Shown: positions 6,974 through 12,784 of the stretch, piece after piece
Layout of the letters: every line of letters begins with the position of its first letter
How positions within the stretch are numbered: the stretch's first letter is position 1
Origin: DATAYA01 sp036272815
GTDB taxonomy: Bacteria; Pseudomonadota; Alphaproteobacteria; Acetobacterales; Acetobacteraceae
DNA: 12,786 bases
Reading direction: 5' to 3'
Assembly (NCBI GenBank): GCA_036272815.1
Contig: DATAYA010000002.1
Coordinates: forward strand, 1-12,786
Translations under genes and position numbers: made by a program
Notes under the pieces: generated by a model
What the model was told of the DNA's origin: nothing
The model's input: the letters and a program-made list of their open reading frames with translations, nothing else
Databases searched by the model: none

Positions 6974-6995
6974 CTCGCCTTTCAGGCGAGCTTTC
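6974..6995 (+). terminator. Hairpin terminator after the methyltransferase gene
   Basis: CTCGCCT at 6974-6980 pairs perfectly with AGGCGAG at 6984-6990 around a TTC loop, and CTTTCC follows. A seven-base-pair GC-rich stem with a short T tract seven bases after the stop codon is a reasonable intrinsic terminator. Confidence 0.6.
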
Positions 6996-7077
6996 CGGAC
7001 CTCAAGGCACATTTTCCGAGGCGGGCCATCGCGGACCCGCGCGCCCGTCCGGTCCGTGATCACCGTGGGGAGTTTGC

Positions 7078-8610
7078 ATGTCCGCCGAGCCGACCAAAGT
7101 CGCCAACCGGGGCGCCATCACCGTCTGCGTCATCCTGGCCACCCTGATGCAGGCGCTGGACACCACCATCGCCAATGTCGCCCTCCCCTACATCCAGGGC
7201 AGCGTCGCGGCGAGCCAGGACCAGATCGACTGGGTGCTGACGTCGTATATCGTCGCCGCGGCGATCATGACGCCGCCGACCGGCTTCCTCGCCGGACGGT
7301 TCGGGCTCAAGCGGCTGTTCCTCGTCTCGGTCGCGGGCTTCACCGTCGCCTCCATGCTCTGCGGCATGGCGCAGTCGCTGGTGCAGATCGTGCTGTTCCG
7401 CATCCTGCAGGGGATGTTCGGCGCCGCCCTGGTGCCGCTGTCGCAGACCGTGCTGCTCAACATCAACCCGAAGGAGCGGCAGGGCACGGCGATGGCGATG
7501 TGGGGTGTGGCGGTGATGGCGGGGCCGGTGCTGGGGCCGGTGCTCGGCGGATGGCTCACCGAGAACTACACTTGGCGCTACGTCTTCTACATCAACCTGC
7601 CGATCGGCATCGTCGCCTTGTTCGGCATGTCGACCTTCCTGCAGGAGACCGCGCGCAACCTCACCGCCAAGCTCGACTGGTTCGGCTTCGGCACCCTCAG
7701 CCTCGCGATCGGCGCGATGCAGGTGGCGCTCGACCGCGGCGAGCAGCTCGACTGGTTCGGCTCCCGCGAGATCGTCGTCGAGGCCGTTATCGCGGCCGTC
7801 GCCTTTTATCTGTTCCTCGTCCACATCTTCACCGCGCGCGAGCCGTTCGTGCGGCCGGCGCTGTTCCGTGATCGCAACTTCTTCGCCGGCGTGCTGTTCG
7901 TGGCCATCGTCGGCCTCACCTACTACGCGTCGCTGGCGCTGCAGCCGCCCTATCTGCAGGACCTGATGGACTACCCGATCGTCACCGCGGGCATCGTGAT
8001 TGGGCCGCGCGGCATCGGCACGATGGGGGCGATGCTGGTCGTGGGACGGCTGATCGGGCGGGTCGACACGCGGGTGCTGCTGGGCCTGGGACTCACGCTC
8101 ACGGCCTGGTCGTTCTTCGCCATGACCGGCTGGACGCCGGCCGTGTCGACCGGCACCGTGATCGGCGTCGGCGTCGTGCAGGGGATCGGGCTCGGCTTCC
8201 TGTTCGTGCCGCTGAGCACGGTGACGCTCTCGACGCTGTCGCCGGAGCGGCGGGCCGAGGGCGCGGGTCTCTACAACCTCTCGCGCAACATCGGCTCGAG
8301 CGTCGGCATCTCGGTCGTCAGCAGTCTGCTGACCCAGAACACGCAGGTGAACCACGCCGACATCGCAGCGCAGGTCACCGCCTTCAATCGCGCGCTGGAG
8401 GGGGCGGCGGTCCACCATTTCTGGAACCCGGTCACCGCGGCGGGTGCGGCCGCGCTCGACGTCATCGTGACCCGGCAGGCGCAGATCATCGCCTATATCG
8501 ACGACTACAAGCTGCTGATGATCGCGACGTTGGCCGCGATCCCGCTGCTGATGATCTTCAAGCGAACGTCGCGCGGCACGAAGGTCGATCACACGATGGC
8601 GATGGAGTGA
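7078..8610 (+). CDS. MFS transporter, DHA2 (EmrB/QacA) drug exporter family
   Basis: This is an inner-membrane proton-driven exporter of the 14-TM DHA2 family, 510 residues as usual. Motif D1 is LDTTIANVALP (27-37), motif A is GFLAGRFGLKR (69-79), and the antiporter motif C is GPVLGPVLGGWL (149-160), which marks drug:H+ antiporters. TWRYVFYINLPIG, typical of EmrB, follows. The C-terminal basic segment KRTSRGTK lies in the cytosol. The ATG at 7078 follows GGGGAG (7067-7072) by five bases. A perfect palindrome GTGATCAC at 7056-7063 lies just before the ribosome site and could bind a repressor, but it is short. No EmrA/HlyD membrane-fusion gene or regulator is adjacent, so the substrate and any periplasmic partner are unknown. 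The call as EmrB-like is firm at family level. Confidence 0.88.
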   Translation: MSAEPTKVANRGAITVCVILATLMQALDTTIANVALPYIQGSVAASQDQIDWVLTSYIVAAAIMTPPTGFLAGRFGLKRLFLVSVAGFTVASMLCGMAQSLVQIVLFRILQGMFGAALVPLSQTVLLNINPKERQGTAMAMWGVAVMAGPVLGPVLGGWLTENYTWRYVFYINLPIGIVALFGMSTFLQETARNLTAKLDWFGFGTLSLAIGAMQVALDRGEQLDWFGSREIVVEAVIAAVAFYLFLVHIFTAREPFVRPALFRDRNFFAGVLFVAIVGLTYYASLALQPPYLQDLMDYPIVTAGIVIGPRGIGTMGAMLVVGRLIGRVDTRVLLGLGLTLTAWSFFAMTGWTPAVSTGTVIGVGVVQGIGLGFLFVPLSTVTLSTLSPERRAEGAGLYNLSRNIGSSVGISVVSSLLTQNTQVNHADIAAQVTAFNRALEGAAVHHFWNPVTAAGAAALDVIVTRQAQIIAYIDDYKLLMIATLAAIPLLMIFKRTSRGTKVDHTMAME

Positions 8611-8619
8611 TCCGCGCGC

Positions 8620-8645
8620 CCGCCGCTTCCCATGCGAGGCGGCGG
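8620..8645 (+). other. GC-rich inverted repeat after the DHA2 transporter gene
   Basis: CCGCCGC at 8620-8626 pairs with GCGGCGG at 8639-8645 over a 12-base loop, ten bases after the stop codon. No T run follows. It may mark the 3' end of the transporter transcript, but such repeats arise easily in GC-rich DNA. Confidence 0.3.
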
Positions 8646-8659
8646 CGAAGCGGCGGCGC

Positions 8660-8690
8660 TTGACATCCGCCCACTCCCGGACCCGAGGTA
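8660..8690 (+). promoter_or_regulatory. Possible promoter with consensus TTGACA before the crotonase gene
   Basis: A perfect TTGACA lies at 8660-8665, exactly 35 bases before the ATG at 8695. The -10 region is poor: GAGGTA at 8685-8690 with a 19-base spacer is the best candidate, and its GAGG could instead be the ribosome site. Either the transcript is nearly leaderless or the match is by chance. Confidence 0.3.
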
Positions 8691-8694
8691 GGGG

Positions 8695-9516
8695 ATGCCG
8701 TTCGATCCTTCGCCTAGGCACTTCCGCTGGCACCTCGCCGACCGGGTCGCGACGATCACGCTCGACCGCCCCGAGCGGAAGAACCCGCTCACGCTGGAGA
8801 GCTATGCCGAGCTGCGCGACACTTTTCGCGCTTTGGCGCTGGAAGGCGATGCGGTGCGCGCGGCCGTGCTGTCGGGCGCGGGCGGCAATTTCTGTTCCGG
8901 CGGCGACGTCCACGAGATCATCGGCCCCCTGGTTGCGATGCAGGAGGCGGGCGATGTGCGCGGCCTGCTCGCCTTCACCCGGATGACCGGCGCGGTCGTC
9001 TCCGCGATGCGCGCCTGCCCGCAGCCGATCGTCGCCGCCGTCGACGGCGTCTGCGCCGGCGCGGGCGCGATCCTGGCGATGGCGTCGGACCTGCGGCTCG
9101 GCACGCAGCGGTCGCGGGTCGCATTCCTGTTCGTGCGCGTCGGGCTGGCGGGCGCCGACATGGGCGCCTGCGCGATCCTGCCGCGCATCGTGGGCCAGGG
9201 ACGCGCCGCCGAACTGCTCTACACCGGCCGCGCGATGGCCGGCGAGGAGGGCGAGCGCTGGGGCTTCTTCAACCGGCTCTGCGAACCCGACGCGGTGCTG
9301 GCGGACGCGCAGGCGCTGGCGGCGAGCCTCGCGGCAGGCCCCACGGTCGCCCATGCGATGACCAAGCGCTGCCTGCACCAGGAATGGAGCATGGGCATCG
9401 ACGAGGCGATCGAGGCGGAGGCACAGGCGCAGGCGCTGTGCATGCAGACCCGCGACTTCGGGCGCGCGTATCGCGCCTTCGCGGCGAAGGAGCGGCCGGT
9501 GTTCGAGGGGAATTGA
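8695..9516 (+). CDS. Enoyl-CoA hydratase/isomerase (crotonase) family protein
   Basis: The 273-residue product is a crotonase-fold enzyme, normally a hexamer acting on acyl-CoA thioesters. The ITLDRPERKNPL segment (21-32) and GGNFCSGGDVHEI (63-75) are the typical CoA-binding and first oxyanion-hole regions; GVCAGAGAILAMASDLRL (118-135) supplies the second. At the positions of the two catalytic glutamates of rat hydratase (Glu144 and Glu164), my alignment by eye places Ile126 and Phe146. A nearby Asp155 in GADMG could be a replacement acid. The protein is therefore probably not a standard hydratase but a member of the ADMG-containing branch with another reaction; the substrate is unknown. GAGG (8685-8688) lies six bases before the ATG. 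It ends one base before the convergent MFS gene. Confidence 0.85.
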   Translation: MPFDPSPRHFRWHLADRVATITLDRPERKNPLTLESYAELRDTFRALALEGDAVRAAVLSGAGGNFCSGGDVHEIIGPLVAMQEAGDVRGLLAFTRMTGAVVSAMRACPQPIVAAVDGVCAGAGAILAMASDLRLGTQRSRVAFLFVRVGLAGADMGACAILPRIVGQGRAAELLYTGRAMAGEEGERWGFFNRLCEPDAVLADAQALAASLAAGPTVAHAMTKRCLHQEWSMGIDEAIEAEAQAQALCMQTRDFGRAYRAFAAKERPVFEGN

Positions 9517-9517
9517 G

Positions 9518-10819
9518 TTACGTCGCCGCCACCGGCCGCAGCCGGCCCCGCTCGGCGCCGATGAAGCTCACCATTGCCGAGGCGATGAGGCAGAGCACGC
9601 CCGCGCCCATGAACGCCGCGAGATAGTTGCCGGTATCGACCCGCAGCACGCCCGCCGCCCATGCGGCCGAGGCGGCGCCGAGCTGGTGGGCGGCGGCGAT
9701 CCAGCCGAACATGACGGCCACGTTCTCATCGCCGAAGGTGCGGCCGGCGAGCCGCACCGTCGGCGGCACGGTCGCAATCCAGCCGAGCCCATAGAACACG
9801 GCGAAGGCCGACAGGCCCCAGAACGAGTAGTGGAACGCGAACGGCAGGAACAGCAGCGACAGCCCGCGCAGCCCGTAATACCAGGCGAGCAGCGCCCGGT
9901 TGTCGCAGCGGTCGGAAAGCCAGCCCGATGCCGTGGTGCCGAAGAAGTCGAACACGCCCATCGCCGCGAGCAGCCCGGCCGCCGTCACCTCCGGGATGCC
10001 GTGATCGACGCAGGCCGGAATCAGGTGGGTGCCGATCAGTCCGTTGGTGGACGCGCCGCAGATGAAGAAGCTGCCGGCGAGCAGCCAGAAATCGCGCACC
10101 CGCAAGCCCTCGCCCAACGCCCGCAGCGCGCGCCGAGCCGGATTGGGCCCTGGCGGCGGCGGCGGCTCGACCGCCTCGGACCCGAACGGCGGCAACGCGA
10201 GATCCGAGGGCCGGTCGCGCATCAGGAATGCGACGGGCAGCACGAGCGCGACCGCGACCGCCGCAAGCGTGACCGAGACCGCGCGCCAGCCGACCGAAGT
10301 CGCCAGTGCCGCCATCGCGGGGAGAAAGACGAGCTGCCCGGTCGCGGTGCTCGCCGTCAGCACGCCCATCACCAGGCCCCGCCGCGCGTGGAACCATCGG
10401 GCGGCGACCGTCGCCCCAAGCACCAGAGCCACCATTCCGGTCCCGGCGCCGACGATGACACCCCAGAGCAGCACCAGCTGCCACGCGGCGCGCATCACGG
10501 TGGTCCCCAGCATCGCCGCCGCGATCACCAGCAGCGAGACGACGATGCAGCGCCGCAGCCCGAAGCGCTCCATCAGCGCCGCGTTGAACGGCCCCATCAG
10601 CCCGTAGAGCATCAGGTTGACCGCGACCGCGAAGCTGATCGTCGCGCGCGACCAGCCGAACTCCTGCTGCAGCGGCACAATCAGCACCGCCGGCGCGCTG
10701 CGCAGCCCGGCGCCGGCGAGCAACACGAGGAAGGTCAGGCCGGCAATGATCCACGCGTAGTGCAGGCGCGCAGCGCGGGGCAGGCGCGGAGCGCGGGGCA
10801 GGCGCGGTTCGGGGCGCAT
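9518..10819 (-). CDS. MFS transporter, monocarboxylate/oxalate-formate porter-like
   Basis: This is a 12-TM inner-membrane transporter of 433 residues, similar to the MCT/OFA-type major facilitators that carry organic acids. TM1 begins at LHYAWIIAGLTF (19-30). FGWSRATISFAVAVN (about 54-68), with its conserved W-S-R, is typical of this branch. A loop rich in proline (EPPPPPGPNP) separates the two halves, and GWLSDRCDNR carries the second-half version of motif A. The first 18 residues are built from an RLPRAP/RLPRAA repeat produced by an 18-bp tandem duplication. The ATG at 10819 is supported by GGAG eight bases upstream (complement of 10828-10831), and no internal Met precedes TM1. The substrate cannot be told from sequence; the neighbours give no pathway clue. 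Confidence 0.85.
   Translation of the reverse strand: MRPEPRLPRAPRLPRAARLHYAWIIAGLTFLVLLAGAGLRSAPAVLIVPLQQEFGWSRATISFAVAVNLMLYGLMGPFNAALMERFGLRRCIVVSLLVIAAAMLGTTVMRAAWQLVLLWGVIVGAGTGMVALVLGATVAARWFHARRGLVMGVLTASTATGQLVFLPAMAALATSVGWRAVSVTLAAVAVALVLPVAFLMRDRPSDLALPPFGSEAVEPPPPPGPNPARRALRALGEGLRVRDFWLLAGSFFICGASTNGLIGTHLIPACVDHGIPEVTAAGLLAAMGVFDFFGTTASGWLSDRCDNRALLAWYYGLRGLSLLFLPFAFHYSFWGLSAFAVFYGLGWIATVPPTVRLAGRTFGDENVAVMFGWIAAAHQLGAASAAWAAGVLRVDTGNYLAAFMGAGVLCLIASAMVSFIGAERGRLRPVAAT
10762..10815 (-). repeat. 18-bp tandem repeat inside the N-terminus of the MFS gene
   Basis: Units start at 10762, 10780 and 10798. The first two differ by one base (GCAGGCGCGCAGCGCGGG against GCAGGCGCGGAGCGCGGG); the third is partial and diverges after nine bases. 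Because 18 is a multiple of three, the coding frame is kept and the protein gains the RLPRAP and RLPRAA units. Confidence 0.85.
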
Positions 10820-10845
10820 CGGCGGTGCTCCGTCTGCTGCGATGC

Positions 10846-10874
10846 AAGATAGCGCACGGGCTGCCGGCTGCCAG
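10846..10874 (-). promoter_or_regulatory. Possible promoter of the minus-strand MFS gene
   Basis: On the minus strand CTGGCA (complement of 10869-10874) is followed after 17 bases by TATCTT (complement of 10846-10851), each four of six to the sigma-70 consensus. Transcription would start near 10839, about 20 bases before the ATG and upstream of the GGAG ribosome site. Confidence 0.35.
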
Positions 10875-10883
10875 GGAACCCTG
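10872..10883. promoter_or_regulatory. Inverted repeat CAGGGAACCCTG in the divergent control region
   Basis: CAGGG and CCCTG flank a two-base centre, giving a compact dyad. It overlaps the proposed -35 box of the minus-strand promoter and lies between the two divergent MFS genes, where an operator would be expected. It also contains GGAAC, the -35 element of EcfG promoters, so the two readings compete. Confidence 0.35.
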
Positions 10884-10899
10884 CCCGGTCGGCCGGGTT
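10875..10899 (+). promoter_or_regulatory. EcfG-like promoter candidate for the plus-strand MFS gene
   Basis: GGAAC at 10875-10879 is followed after 16 bases by GGTT at 10896-10899. The alphaproteobacterial general stress consensus is GGAAC, 16-17 bases, CGTT, so the -10 has one mismatch. Transcription would start around 10905, upstream of the GGGAGGGG ribosome site at 10923-10930. Confidence 0.35.
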
Positions 10900-10934
10900 C
10901 TGGCTGCCGGGCTCACGCGCCCGGGAGGGGACAA

Positions 10935-10970
10935 GTGGCTGACATCGCGGGCGGCGCCGCCGTTGGCTGA
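10935..10970 (+). other. Eleven-codon upstream reading frame with the best ribosome site
   Basis: GGGAGGGG at 10923-10930 is followed by GTG at 10935, which opens an 11-codon frame (MADIAGGAAVG) ending in TGA at 10968-10970. It overlaps the TTG at 10963 chosen for the MFS gene, in a different frame. It may be a coupling leader peptide, a remnant of a frameshifted N-terminus, or chance. Confidence 0.3.
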
Positions 10971-12429
10971 CCGAGCCATTCCGAGCACGCAACCCGACCA
11001 TGAGGGCGGCATTTTCGAAACCGACGTGCCGGGGCGGCTCGACCGGCTGCCCTGGGCGCGGTTCCACACGCTCGTGGTGGTCGCACTCGGCATCACCTGG
11101 GTGCTCGACGGGCTGGAGGTCACGTTGGTCGGCTCGCTCTCGGGCGCGATCTCGGAGAGCCACAGCTTGCGCATCGGCACCGCCGGGATCGGCTACGCTG
11201 CCAGCGCCTATCTCGCCGGCGCCGTCGCGGGCGCGATCTTTTTCGGGTGGCTCACCGACCGGCTGGGGCGGAAGAAGCTGTTCACCATCACCGTCGCGGT
11301 GTACGCGGCGGCAACCGTCGCCAGCGGCTTCGCGCATGGCCTGTGGACGTTCATCCTGTTCCGCGCGATCACCGGCGCCGGCATTGGCGGCGAGTATGCG
11401 GCGGTCAACGCAACCATCCAGGAGTTGATCCCCGCCCGCAAGCGCGGCTTCACCGATCTCTGCATCAACGGCAGCTTCTGGCTGGGCGCGGCGCTCGGGG
11501 CCGTCGGCGCGCTGGTGGCACTCGACCCGCATGTCGTGCCGCCGGACCTCGGCTGGCGCATCGCCTTCGTGATCGGCGGCGTGATTGGCGCAGTGGTGCT
11601 GGTGCTGCGCCGCTTCATCCCCGAGAGCCCGCGCTGGCTGATGACGCATGGCGAGCCGGAGGAGGCCGACCGCGTCGTGCGGGGCATCGAGGAGCGGGTG
11701 CGGAACGAGACCGGGGCGGACCTGCCGCCGACGGACGAGAAGCCGCTCCGCCTGCGCCGCCATCACGGCGGCTGGTTTGCCGCAAGCTTCCACGTGCTGC
11801 TCCGCCGCTACCGGCGGCGCACCGTTGTGGGGGTCTGCCTGATGGGTGCGCAGGCGTTCTGCTACAACGCCGTCTTCTTCACCTATGCGTTGATCCTCAC
11901 ACGGTTCTATCACATCCCGTCCGGCCGGATCGGGCTGTTCATCCTGCCCTTCGCCGCCGGCAATTTTGCCGGACCGCTGCTGCTCGGGCGCCTGTTCGAC
12001 AGCATCGGGCGCAGGATCATGATCGCGGCGTCCTACGTGCTCTCGGGCATCCTGATGGCGGTGGTCGGCTGGCTGTTCGCCCGCGGCACGCTCGACGCGA
12101 CCGGGCAGACCGTCGCCTGGACGATCATTTTCTTCTTTGCCTCGGCCGCCGCGTCCTCGGCATATCTCACCGTCGGCGAGACCTTTCCGCTGGAGGTGCG
12201 CGCGGTCGCGATCTCGCTGTTCTATGCGTTCGGCACCGGCATCGGCGGCATTGCCGGGCCAGCGCTGTTCGGCGTGCTGATCGCCAGCGGCTCCCGCCGC
12301 GAGATCCTGGGCGGCTACCTGCTCGGCGGCGGCCTGATGGTCGCCGCCGGAATCGTCCAGGCAGTGCTCGGGGTACAGGCTGAACGGCGGTCGCTGGAGA
12401 CCGTGGCGCCGCCACTCTCGGCCGCCTGA
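10963..12429 (+). CDS. MFS transporter, sugar/aromatic-acid porter-like
   Basis: This is a 12-TM major facilitator of about 488 residues, nearer to sugar and aromatic-acid:H+ symporters than to drug exporters. Counting from the TTG at 10963, TM1 contains VLDGLEVTLVGSLSG with charged Asp49 and Glu52. Motif A is GWLTDRLGRKK (95-105), followed by RAITGAGIGGEYAAVNA (134-150) and RRFIPESPRWL (216-226), with the PESPR motif of sugar porters. The second-half motif A is GRLFDSIGRR. The start is uncertain. The open frame extends up to a GTG at 10825, but the added residues look non-conserved; TTG 10963 gives MADRAIPSTQ, and GTG 11026 starts just before the conserved RLDRLPW. The only strong ribosome site, at 10923-10930, serves a different frame. 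The substrate is unknown. Confidence 0.82.
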   Translation: MADRAIPSTQPDHEGGIFETDVPGRLDRLPWARFHTLVVVALGITWVLDGLEVTLVGSLSGAISESHSLRIGTAGIGYAASAYLAGAVAGAIFFGWLTDRLGRKKLFTITVAVYAAATVASGFAHGLWTFILFRAITGAGIGGEYAAVNATIQELIPARKRGFTDLCINGSFWLGAALGAVGALVALDPHVVPPDLGWRIAFVIGGVIGAVVLVLRRFIPESPRWLMTHGEPEEADRVVRGIEERVRNETGADLPPTDEKPLRLRRHHGGWFAASFHVLLRRYRRRTVVGVCLMGAQAFCYNAVFFTYALILTRFYHIPSGRIGLFILPFAAGNFAGPLLLGRLFDSIGRRIMIAASYVLSGILMAVVGWLFARGTLDATGQTVAWTIIFFFASAAASSAYLTVGETFPLEVRAVAISLFYAFGTGIGGIAGPALFGVLIASGSRREILGGYLLGGGLMVAAGIVQAVLGVQAERRSLETVAPPLSAA

Positions 12430-12452
12430 AACCGGGCGCGCGGCGGGCCGTT
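12428..12452 (+). promoter_or_regulatory. EcfG-type general-stress promoter candidate for csbD
   Basis: GAAAC at 12428-12432 and CGTT at 12449-12452 are separated by 16 bases. The alphaproteobacterial EcfG consensus is GGAAC, 16-17 bases, CGTT, so there is one mismatch. The -35 overlaps the MFS stop codon; transcription would start near 12460 and yield a leader of about 40 bases. That leader can form AGCGGC (12461-12466) with GCCGCT (12473-12478). A dyad GCTGTCACAGC lies at 12453-12463. Confidence 0.45.
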
Positions 12453-12497
12453 GCTGTCACAGCGGCACGAGCGCCGCTCACGAGAACAAGGGGTTCC

Positions 12498-12686
12498 ATG
12501 ATGGACAAGGATCGCACGGAAGGCGTCGGCCACCAGGTCAAGGGCGCCATCAAGCAGGGCGTCGGCAGCGTCACCGGCGACAAGAAGACCCAGGCCGAGG
12601 GCGCCGCTGAAAAAGCCGCCGGCAAGGCTCAGAACGCCGTCGGCGGGGCCAAGGACGCGGCACGCGACGCCATCGACAAGGCCTGA
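12498..12686 (+). CDS. CsbD family stress-response protein
   Basis: The product has 62 residues, the normal size for CsbD-like proteins. It shows the family pattern: MDKDRTEGVGHQVKGAIKQ, then GSVTGDKKTQAEG, then an alanine- and lysine-rich amphipathic helix with repeated GKAQNAVGGAKDA spacing. Members are small, abundant, hydrophilic proteins induced in general stress (sigma B in Bacillus); the molecular role is not established. AAGGGG at 12488-12493 lies four bases before the ATG at 12498 and seven before the next ATG at 12501. The second gives better spacing and the family-typical start MDKDR, so the protein may have 61 residues. It has its own promoter candidate and a strong terminator, so it is likely monocistronic. 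Confidence 0.9.
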   Translation: MMDKDRTEGVGHQVKGAIKQGVGSVTGDKKTQAEGAAEKAAGKAQNAVGGAKDAARDAIDKA

Positions 12687-12714
12687 CGGCAACAAGGCCT
12701 GAAGGGCCTGACGG
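12676..12714 (+). repeat. Short direct repeats across the csbD stop codon
   Basis: ACAAGGCCTGA occurs at 12676-12686, ending in the csbD stop, and again at 12692-12702, 16 bases on. GGCCTGACGG at 12680-12689 recurs at 12705-12714. The 3' end of the gene, including its stop codon, has been copied into the trailer. Confidence 0.75.
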
Positions 12715-12721
12715 AAATTGC

Positions 12722-12750
12722 GTCACGGCCTGCGCGAGCAGGCCGGTGAC
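12722..12750 (+). other. Strong hairpin with GNRA tetraloop in the csbD trailer
   Basis: GTCAC (12722-12726) pairs with GTGAC (12746-12750), and GGCCTGC (12727-12733) pairs with GCAGGCC (12738-12744), with one bulged G at 12745 and a GCGA loop. That is 12 base pairs closed by a stable GNRA tetraloop. No T run follows, so it is probably an mRNA-stabilising or structured 3' element rather than a terminator. Confidence 0.6.
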
Positions 12751-12756
12751 CGTCGG

Positions 12757-12784
12757 AACGGGGCGCCCTGGGCGCCCCGTTTGC
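12757..12784 (+). terminator. Intrinsic terminator after csbD
   Basis: AACGGGGCGCC at 12757-12767 pairs perfectly with GGCGCCCCGTT at 12771-12781 over a CTG loop, and the T run continues at 12780-12782. An 11-base-pair stem followed by T residues is a convincing intrinsic terminator. Reading from the other strand it could also end a convergent gene beyond the window. Confidence 0.75.

Noticed and set aside
7021..7077. Several GC-rich inverted repeats before the DHA2 transporter gene
   Set aside because: Apart from the eight-base palindrome GTGATCAC they are short, overlapping and no better than expected at this GC content.
7060..9378. A 772-codon minus-strand open frame opposite the DHA2 transporter and crotonase genes
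   Set aside because: It is low-complexity Arg/His/Asp/Gln-rich and lies opposite two well-supported genes, so it is a codon-bias shadow.
9686..10852. A 388-codon plus-strand frame opposite the minus-strand MFS gene
   Set aside because: It is Arg/His/Gln-rich without hydrophobic or domain structure, and the opposite strand shows 12 clear membrane segments.
10825..10962. A longer N-terminus for the plus-strand MFS from GTG at 10825
   Set aside because: The added 46 residues look unlike the family, it has no ribosome site, and it would begin inside the divergent promoter region.
12755..12781. GGAAC followed by CGTT as a third EcfG promoter
   Set aside because: The spacer is 18 bases, outside the usual 16-17, and both boxes are part of the terminator stem.
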